Shown here: positions 58,898-64,000 of the stretch, piece after piece
Numbering within the stretch: the first letter of the stretch is position 1
Layout: each line of letters opens with the position of its first letter
Assembly (NCBI RefSeq): GCF_900143515.1
Contig: NZ_FSQT01000002.1
Coordinates: forward strand, 2,047,501-2,111,500
From: Micromonospora cremea
GTDB lineage: Bacteria; Actinomycetota; Actinomycetes; Mycobacteriales; Micromonosporaceae
Length of the DNA: 64,000 bases
Direction: 5' to 3'
The notes under the pieces: generated by a model
Database searches by the model: none
Told to the model about the DNA's origin: nothing
The model's input: the letters and a program-made list of their open reading frames with translations, nothing else
Program-made: the position numbers and the translations under genes

Positions 58898-59848
58898 GTG
58901 GACGAGGTCCGCAACCTGATCATCATCGGCTCCGGGCCGGCCGGTTACACAGCGGCGGTCTACGCCGCACGCGCCAACCTGAAGCCGCTGATCATTGAGG
59001 GCGTGCAGTCGGGCGGCGCGCTGATGACCACTACCGAGGTGGAAAACTTCCCCGGCTTCGCCGACGGCATCCTCGGCCCCGAGCTGATGGACAACATGCG
59101 CAAGCAGGCCGAGCGGTTCGGCGCCGAGTTCCTCACCGACGACGTGACCCGGGTCGAGCTGGTCGACACCGGCGATGCGGGCTCCGGCGCGGTGAACACC
59201 GTCTGGGTCGGCGAAACCGCCTACCGGGCCCGCGCCGTCATCCTCTCCACCGGTTCGGCCTGGCGTCCGCTGGGTGTGCCCGGCGAGCAGGAGTACCTCG
59301 GCCACGGCGTCTCCTCGTGCGCCACCTGTGACGGGTTCTTCTTCCGCAACCAGCACATCGTGGTCGTCGGCGGCGGCGACTCGGCGATGGAGGAGGCCAG
59401 CTTCCTCACCCGCTTCGCCGACTCGGTCACCATCATCCACCGGCGCGACTCGTTCCGGGCCAGCAAGATCATGGCTGACCGGGCGCTGAACAACGAGAAG
59501 ATCAAGGTCGAGTGGAACAGCACCGTCGAGGAGATCCTGGGCGCCGACGGCAAGGTCACCGGCGTACGGGTCCGCAACGTGCACAGCGGCGAGATCAAGG
59601 TGCTGGACGTGACCGGCGTCTTCGTGGCCATCGGTCACGACCCCCGCAGTGAACTCTTCCGCGACCAGGTCGAGCTGGACGACGAGGGCTACGTGAAGGT
59701 CCAGGCCCCCAGCACCCGGACCAGCCTGCCCGGCGTCTTCGCCGCCGGCGACGTGGTCGACCACACCTACCGTCAGGCGATCACCGCCGCCGGCACCGGC
59801 TGTGCGGCCGCGCTCGACGCCGAGCGGTTCATCGCGACGCTCAGCTGA
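58898..59848 (+). CDS. trxB: Thioredoxin reductase
   Basis: A 316-residue flavoprotein that transfers electrons from NADPH to thioredoxin. The FAD motif is [20 protein letters not shown]; the redox site is [11 protein letters not shown] (CxxC near residue 141); the NADPH motif is [16 protein letters not shown] with IIHRRD. The FAD-contacting end reads [34 protein letters not shown] 58898 has GGGAG upstream. It is co-oriented with trxA after 31 bp. Confidence 0.96.
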   Translation: MDEVRNLIIIGSGPAGYTAAVYAARANLKPLIIEGVQSGGALMTTTEVENFPGFADGILGPELMDNMRKQAERFGAEFLTDDVTRVELVDTGDAGSGAVNTVWVGETAYRARAVILSTGSAWRPLGVPGEQEYLGHGVSSCATCDGFFFRNQHIVVVGGGDSAMEEASFLTRFADSVTIIHRRDSFRASKIMADRALNNEKIKVEWNSTVEEILGADGKVTGVRVRNVHSGEIKVLDVTGVFVAIGHDPRSELFRDQVELDDEGYVKVQAPSTRTSLPGVFAAGDVVDHTYRQAITAAGTGCAAALDAERFIATLS

Positions 59849-59879
59849 AAAATCGAACACATCCCGGAGGAGGGGCATA

Positions 59880-60203
59880 GTGGGAAAGACCAAGGCGGTC
59901 ACCGACGCGAGCTTCGTAGCTGACGTGCTGCAGGCCGACAAGCCGGTTCTGGTGGACTTCTGGGCCGAGTGGTGCGGGCCCTGCCGCAAGGTGTCGCCGC
60001 TGCTCGAGGAGATCGCCGGCGAAATGGGTGACCAGGTCACCATCGTCAAGCTCAACATCGACGAGAACCCGGAGACCGCCCGGGCCTACCGGGTGATGTC
60101 CGTGCCGACGCTGACCGTCTTCAAGAACGGCCAGCCGGTGCAGTCGATCGCTGGCGCCAAGCCGAAGGGTGAGCTGGTCCGGCTCATCGAATCGGCGCTC
60201 TGA
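59880..60203 (+). CDS. trxA: Thioredoxin
   Basis: A 107-residue thioredoxin with VLVDFWAEWCGPCRKVSPLLEEIA (redox Cys 32 and 35) and the cis-Pro loop MSVPTLTVFKNG. It reduces cytoplasmic disulfides with electrons from TrxB. GTG 59880 follows a very strong GGAGGAGGGG ribosome-binding site. It is the last gene before a perfect terminator. Confidence 0.97.
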   Translation: MGKTKAVTDASFVADVLQADKPVLVDFWAEWCGPCRKVSPLLEEIAGEMGDQVTIVKLNIDENPETARAYRVMSVPTLTVFKNGQPVQSIAGAKPKGELVRLIESAL

Positions 60204-60216
60204 CCAGCAGGAACGC

Positions 60217-60257
60217 CACCGAACCCCGTACCCGGTCACCGGGTACGGGGTTCGGTG
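60217..60257 (+). terminator. Perfect 19-bp stem terminator after trxA
   Basis: CACCGAACCCCGTACCCGG (60217-60235) pairs perfectly with 60239-60257 around a TCA loop, 14 bp after the trxA stop. Confidence 0.88.
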
Positions 60258-60373
60258 TCTTCCAGGCCCACACCACGCCCGTTTTTCCCGCCCGAGCCAC
60301 CTCGCAGCCCCGGAACGCATAGCCTCAAGCCGGGGCCGCCCGGCCAGCCAGCGTCGTGCAGAGGGGGTCGTGC

Positions 60374-61543
60374 GTGCGTCCGATCCGACCCGGTGACCGG
60401 GGACCCGCGGTCACGGAGATCCGTACCATCCTCACCGGCCTCGAGCTGCTCGCCTCCGCCGCCGCCGGCCCGCTTCTGGACGAGTTCGACCTCGACACCG
60501 AGCGAGCGGTCCGCGCGTTCCAGCAGTCCCGCGGGCTCAGCGTGGACGGCCGGGTCGGAACGGAGACCTGGGGCGCCCTGGACGCCGCCCGGTGGCGGCT
60601 CGGCGCCCGCACCCTCTACCACGCGGTACCCGAACCGCTCACCGGCGAGGACGTCCGGTCGCTCCAGGAGCGACTGCTGGAGATGGGGTACGACGTGGGC
60701 CGGGCGGACGCCATCTACGGCATCCGGACCTCCCGGGCGGTGGCCCAGTTCCAGCGCGAGGTCGGGCTCACCCCCGACGGCGCCTGCGGACCGCACACCA
60801 TGAACGCGCTGCGCCGGATCGGCCGCAAGGTGGTCGGTGGCCGCCCGCAGTGGCTACGCGAGTCCGACGCGATCCGGCAGTCCGGGCCGGCGCTGGTCGG
60901 TAAGACGGTGGTCATCGACCCGGGCCACGGTGGCACCGACCCGGGGGTGGTGGTGCCGGACGGGTCGCTGCGCTGGACCGAGGCGGACCTGATGCACGAC
61001 CTCGCCAGCCGGTTGGAGGGGCGGCTCGCCGCGTCCGGGGTGCGGGTGCAGCTCACCCGGGGTCCGGCGCCAGACAGTTGCCTGCCGGACACCGACCGCG
61101 CGCTGCTGGCCAACTCACTCGGCGCCGACGTGTTCATCTCGCTGCATTTGGACGGGCACGCCAACCCGGACGCGGAGGGTGTGGCGACCTACCACTACGG
61201 CACCAACAACGGGGTTACCTCGGCGACCGGTGAGCGGCTGGCCGGGCTGGTACAGCGGGAGATCGTCGCGCGCACCGGGCTGCGGGACTGCCGTACCCAC
61301 GCGAAGGCGTGGGACCTGCTGCGGCTGACCCGGATGCCGGCGGTCCGGGTGGAGGTTGGCTACCTCACCTCGCCGACGGACCGCACCCGGCTGATCGACC
61401 CCCGTTTCCGGGACCGGGTGGTGGAGGCGATCGTGGCCGCGGTGCAACGGATGTACTTCCCGATCGAGCGTGACGTACCGACCGGCTCGATCGACGTCAG
61501 CGAACTGCGGGCGGTGGTGGCCGCCGGAACGGTAATCGACTGA
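60374..61543 (+). CDS. cwlM: CwlM-like N-acetylmuramoyl-L-alanine amidase family protein
   Basis: A 389-residue protein with no signal peptide. Two PG_binding_1 repeats (~5-75, FDLDTERAVRAFQQSRGLSVDGRVGTET; ~85-155, GIRTSRAVAQFQREVGLTPDGACG) precede an Amidase_3 domain (~175-365). The zinc ligands appear present in VIDPGHGGTDPG, TEADLMH, ISLHLDGHANP and RVEVGYLTS. Mycobacterial CwlM at the same map position is cytoplasmic and, when phosphorylated, activates MurA and contacts MurJ instead of cutting peptidoglycan. The lack of a signal peptide here fits that regulatory role. GTG 60374 has GAGGGGG upstream. Confidence 0.88.
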   Translation: MRPIRPGDRGPAVTEIRTILTGLELLASAAAGPLLDEFDLDTERAVRAFQQSRGLSVDGRVGTETWGALDAARWRLGARTLYHAVPEPLTGEDVRSLQERLLEMGYDVGRADAIYGIRTSRAVAQFQREVGLTPDGACGPHTMNALRRIGRKVVGGRPQWLRESDAIRQSGPALVGKTVVIDPGHGGTDPGVVVPDGSLRWTEADLMHDLASRLEGRLAASGVRVQLTRGPAPDSCLPDTDRALLANSLGADVFISLHLDGHANPDAEGVATYHYGTNNGVTSATGERLAGLVQREIVARTGLRDCRTHAKAWDLLRLTRMPAVRVEVGYLTSPTDRTRLIDPRFRDRVVEAIVAAVQRMYFPIERDVPTGSIDVSELRAVVAAGTVID

Positions 61544-61576
61544 GCGGAGTCGGGGGCGCTCGGCCGCGACGTCCGC

Positions 61577-62242
61577 TCAGCCGCCGGTGGAGCGGGTGGC
61601 CGGGGCGGGGCGGACCGGACGGAGCAGGGTCTCCGGGCTCATCGAGCCGAGCAACTTCTCCAGCGCGTACTCGACGTCGGACTTCCAGCTCAGCGCGGTG
61701 CGCAGCTCCAGCCGGAGCCGGGGAAACCGCGGATGCGGACGTACCGTCTTGAACCCGACGGAGAGGAAGAAATCGGCCGGCGCCACGCAGCCGCCCGCGG
61801 GATCGTCCGCGTCGCCGAACTTGGCGTCCCCGAACGCCTCGATCGCCTTGATCCCCCGCTTGGTCAGGTCCCGGGCGACACCCTGCACCAGCATCCGGCC
61901 CAACCCGCCACCTGCGAACGCGGCCACCACGTTGGCGGTCATCAACAGCGCCGCGTCGGCGGATACCGGCGAGGTGGGGAAGGCCATCGAGCGGGGGACG
62001 TAGGCGGGCGGGGCGTACATCACGAAGCCCGCCGGCATGCCGTCGACGTACGCGAGCTTGCCGCACGAGCCCCACTCCAGCAGCGTCTGGGAGACCCACG
62101 CCTCCTTCTCCAGGCCCGGATCGCCAGCGGCGCAGGCCCGGTCGGCGGAGACCGGGTCCAACTCCCAGTAGACGCACTGTCGACACGGGCGAGGAAGGTC
62201 TTCCAACGTGTCGAGGGTCAGGCTGACCAGACGTCGCGACAT
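61577..62242 (-). CDS. GNAT family N-acetyltransferase with Cys-rich N-terminus
   Basis: A 221-residue protein. The N-terminal part has PRPCRQCVYWELDPVSADRACAAGDPG with three Cys, followed by CGKLAYVDGMPAGFVMYAPP. The GNAT core is MTANVVAAFAGGGLGRMLVQGVARDL with the acetyl-CoA loop, then DFFLSVGFKTVRPHPRFPRLRLEL. The family is common in actinomycetes at this locus (convergent with cwlM), but no substrate is known. ATG 62242 is preferred; starts at 62251-62257 are in frame. Confidence 0.75.
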   Translation of the reverse strand: MSRRLVSLTLDTLEDLPRPCRQCVYWELDPVSADRACAAGDPGLEKEAWVSQTLLEWGSCGKLAYVDGMPAGFVMYAPPAYVPRSMAFPTSPVSADAALLMTANVVAAFAGGGLGRMLVQGVARDLTKRGIKAIEAFGDAKFGDADDPAGGCVAPADFFLSVGFKTVRPHPRFPRLRLELRTALSWKSDVEYALEKLLGSMSPETLLRPVRPAPATRSTGG

Positions 62243-62537
62243 ATGGCGCATCCCCACAATAGGCTCGGTGGTGAGACCGGCACGGAACGACAGCGCCGCC
62301 TTCCTGCCCCCGACGAGCGATCGTACGCCGCCGATCGACGGTACGGGAGGGGACGCGCAGATGGCTCACCGGACCGTGGGACACCGGGGACCGGTCCGGG
62401 ATGTGGACGGTCCGCCGCAGCAGGCCGGCACCCTGGCTCCGGCGGACTAGGATCGACAATCGGTGTCCCCGCCGCCATGGTCGCCAGCGTCCGGGGTACC
62501 CGGGGGGAGCCACCCGAGCAGCGATCGAGGTGAGGTC

Positions 62538-63851
62538 ATGACCGGCACGACGCTCGACGACTACACCGACCGGTACGCCCGGCGGGTACGCGGGATGACC
62601 GCCTCCGAGATCCGAGCACTCTTCGCGGTGGCCAGCCGGCCGGAGGTCGTCTCGCTCGCCGGCGGGGCACCGTACATCGCCGCCCTGCCGCTCGACGCGG
62701 TCGGCGAGATGCTCGGCCGGCTCGGCTCCGAGCACGGCGTGACCACCCTCCAGTACGGCATTGGTCAGGGCACCCTTGAGCTGCGCGAACGGATCTGCGA
62801 GGTGATGGCGCTCTCCGGGATCGACGCCGGCTGCGGCGCCTCCCCGGAGGACGTGGTGGTCACCGTGGGCGGGCAGCAGGCGCTGGACCTGGTGGCCCGA
62901 CTCTTCCTCGACCCCGGTGACGTCGTGCTCGCCGAGGGCCCGACGTACGTCGGCGCGCTCGGGGTGTTCCAGGCCGCCCAGGCGCAGGTGGCGCACGTAC
63001 CGATGGACGCCGACGGGCTGATCCCGGAGGCGCTGGAGACGGCCATCGCCGACCTGGCCCGGGCGGGCCGGCGGGTCAAGTTCCTCTACACCATCCCCAC
63101 CTACCAGAACCCGACCGGCGTGACGCTGAGTGAGGAGCGCCGGGACCGGGTGCTCGACATCTGCGAGCGCGCCGGGCTGCTCGTGGTCGAGGACGACCCG
63201 TACGGCCAACTGGGGTTCGAGGGCGAGGCGCCGGCGCCGTTGCGGGCCCGCCGCCGGGACGGGGTCTTCTACCTCAGCACGTTCTCCAAGACCTTCGCGC
63301 CCGGGCTGCGGGTCGGCTGGATCCTGGCGCCGCACGCGGTCCGCGACAAGCTGGTCATCGCCAGCGAGGCGCAGATCCTCTGCCCCAGCGGCTACGCCCA
63401 GGCCGCGGTCGCCACCTACCTGGGCACCATGCCGTGGCGGCAGCAGCTCAAGGTCTACCGCGAGGTCTACCGGGAGCGTCGGGACGCCATGCTCGACGCG
63501 CTGGCCGACCTGATGCCCGAGGGCACCAGCTGGACCACCCCGGCCGGCGGCCTCTTCGTCTGGGCCACCCTGCCCGACGGGCTCGACTCGAAGGCCATGA
63601 TGCCGCGCGCGGTCGCCGCCCGGGTCGCCTACGTGCCCGGCACCGGCTTCTACGCCGACGGCACCGGCACCGGCACGATGAGGCTGAACTTCAGCTTCCC
63701 GCCGCCGGAGCGGATCCGCGAGGGCGTCCGCCGGCTGGCCGGAGTGATGGAGCAGGAGATCGCGATGCGCCGGGTCTTCGGCGCCGTGGGTGGCGCCGCC
63801 GGGCGACGCGGCCGGGCCGGCTCCGACGTGCCGGGACCCGACTTGGCATGA
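62538..63851 (+). CDS. PLP-dependent aminotransferase (class I/II, MocR/2-aminoadipate type)
   Basis: A 437-residue fold-type I aminotransferase. PEVVSLAGGAPYIAALP and TTLQYGIGQGTLELRERI are characteristic of the 2-aminoadipate/valine-pyruvate group. VGGQQALDLVARLFLDPGD binds the phosphate. IPTYQNPTGVTLSEERR carries the Asn, VVEDDPYGQLGF the Asp, and STFSKTFAPGLRVGWI the PLP-binding Lys. No HTH domain is present, so it is the enzyme rather than the MocR regulator. ATG 62538 has GAGGTGAGG upstream. The product (for example lysine or branched-chain metabolism) is unclear. Confidence 0.85.
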   Translation: MTGTTLDDYTDRYARRVRGMTASEIRALFAVASRPEVVSLAGGAPYIAALPLDAVGEMLGRLGSEHGVTTLQYGIGQGTLELRERICEVMALSGIDAGCGASPEDVVVTVGGQQALDLVARLFLDPGDVVLAEGPTYVGALGVFQAAQAQVAHVPMDADGLIPEALETAIADLARAGRRVKFLYTIPTYQNPTGVTLSEERRDRVLDICERAGLLVVEDDPYGQLGFEGEAPAPLRARRRDGVFYLSTFSKTFAPGLRVGWILAPHAVRDKLVIASEAQILCPSGYAQAAVATYLGTMPWRQQLKVYREVYRERRDAMLDALADLMPEGTSWTTPAGGLFVWATLPDGLDSKAMMPRAVAARVAYVPGTGFYADGTGTGTMRLNFSFPPPERIREGVRRLAGVMEQEIAMRRVFGAVGGAAGRRGRAGSDVPGPDLA

Positions 63852-63858
63852 TGCCGGC

Positions 63859-64000
63859 ATGGCTACGACCGCTGCCGAGCGCCTCCACGTGACCAATTCC
63901 GCCGTCGCGGCCGACCTGCACGTGCTGGTACTCGCCGGCGGGCTCTCCTACGAGCGGGACGTCTCGCTGCGCTCCGGTCGCCGGGTGCTCGACGCGCTGC
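63859..64000 (+). CDS. ddl: D-alanine--D-alanine ligase, 3'-truncated
   Basis: Only the first ~47 codons are in the window. After a short leader, the frame reads HVLVLAGGLSYERDVSLRSG, the conserved N-terminal strand and loop of D-Ala-D-Ala ligase, which makes the dipeptide for peptidoglycan precursors. ATG 63859 lies 8 bp after the aminotransferase stop, so the two are probably co-transcribed. Confidence 0.78.
   Translation, partial: MATTAAERLHVTNSAVAADLHVLVLAGGLSYERDVSLRSGRRVLDAL

Noticed and set aside
1..64000. tRNA or rRNA genes, transposases and phage genes
   Set aside because: No T-loop plus acceptor patterns, rRNA segments, transposase motifs or phage structural genes were recognised by eye on either strand.

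Overview
The window is very G+C-rich DNA in which almost every third codon position is G or C and GTG/TTG starts are common. Gene content and order point to an actinomycete of the Micromonosporaceae type (Micromonospora/Salinispora-like). Evidence for this includes a mycothiol-dependent-type maleylpyruvate isomerase family protein, DUF5318 and LppU/SCO3897 proteins, a PadR-ino1 pair, and the order murJ, pseudokinase, ECF sigma, anti-sigma, trxB, trxA, cwlM. That last block is the arrangement found close to parAB/oriC in mycobacteria and their relatives. The right end is therefore probably nearer the origin, though no origin, rRNA, tRNA, CRISPR array or insertion sequence is visible. The genus is an inference.

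Layout. 1-8.7 kb: the tail of a solute-binding protein, a dimethylargininase gene divergent from an Lrp regulator, a quinone oxidoreductase, a YbjN/CesT-like protein, mobA with a DUF6457 partner, fdhD, a GAP-family membrane protein and a frameshifted DUF4192 gene. 8.9-16.4 kb: fructosamine kinase, moaA and moaD, a membrane metallophosphoesterase, a 1068-residue fusion of an endonuclease Q-like PHP nuclease with a UvrD helicase, a 48-bp near-perfect palindrome, and a type IV prepilin peptidase gene that has lost its normal stop. 16.4-26.2 kb: EamA exporter, two tandem LppU-like proteins, an AAA ATPase, GNAT and DoxX proteins, a GT87-type membrane protein and a moaC-mog-moeA-moaE operon. 26.2-36.1 kb: a 780-bp unusual non-coding stretch, a GGDEF-EAL protein, another GT-C-like membrane protein, small enzymes, the replicative helicase dnaB and a disordered membrane protein. 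36.2-43.2 kb: the rpsF-ssb-rpsR-rplI operon, endonuclease IV and two large polytopic membrane proteins. 43.3-51.6 kb: a bifunctional penicillin-binding protein, DUF5318, PadR and inositol-phosphate synthase, an O6-alkylguanine transferase, and an NfeD-flotillin pair. 51.6-64 kb: CCA-adding enzyme, then the murJ-to-cwlM cell-wall/redox block, a GNAT, an aminotransferase and the start of D-Ala-D-Ala ligase.

How genes work together. Molybdenum cofactor synthesis is split over three loci (mobA/fdhD; moaA-moaD; moaC-mog-moeA-moaE). DNA replication and repair are served by dnaB, ssb, the EndoQ-UvrD fusion, endonuclease IV and Ogt. Envelope growth is served by the PBP, MurJ with its separate pseudokinase, the CwlM-like protein and Ddl. 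A SigR/SigH-type promoter sits before trxB.

The most notable observations are: (i) the EndoQ-like nuclease-UvrD helicase fusion; (ii) two islands of A/T-ending codons in dnaB that coincide with the two places where DnaB inteins are known to insert, although no intein is present; (iii) the 48-bp palindrome inside the read-through frame of the prepilin peptidase; (iv) the stand-alone MurJ-partner pseudokinase; and (v) several DnaA-box clusters near replication and cell-wall genes.
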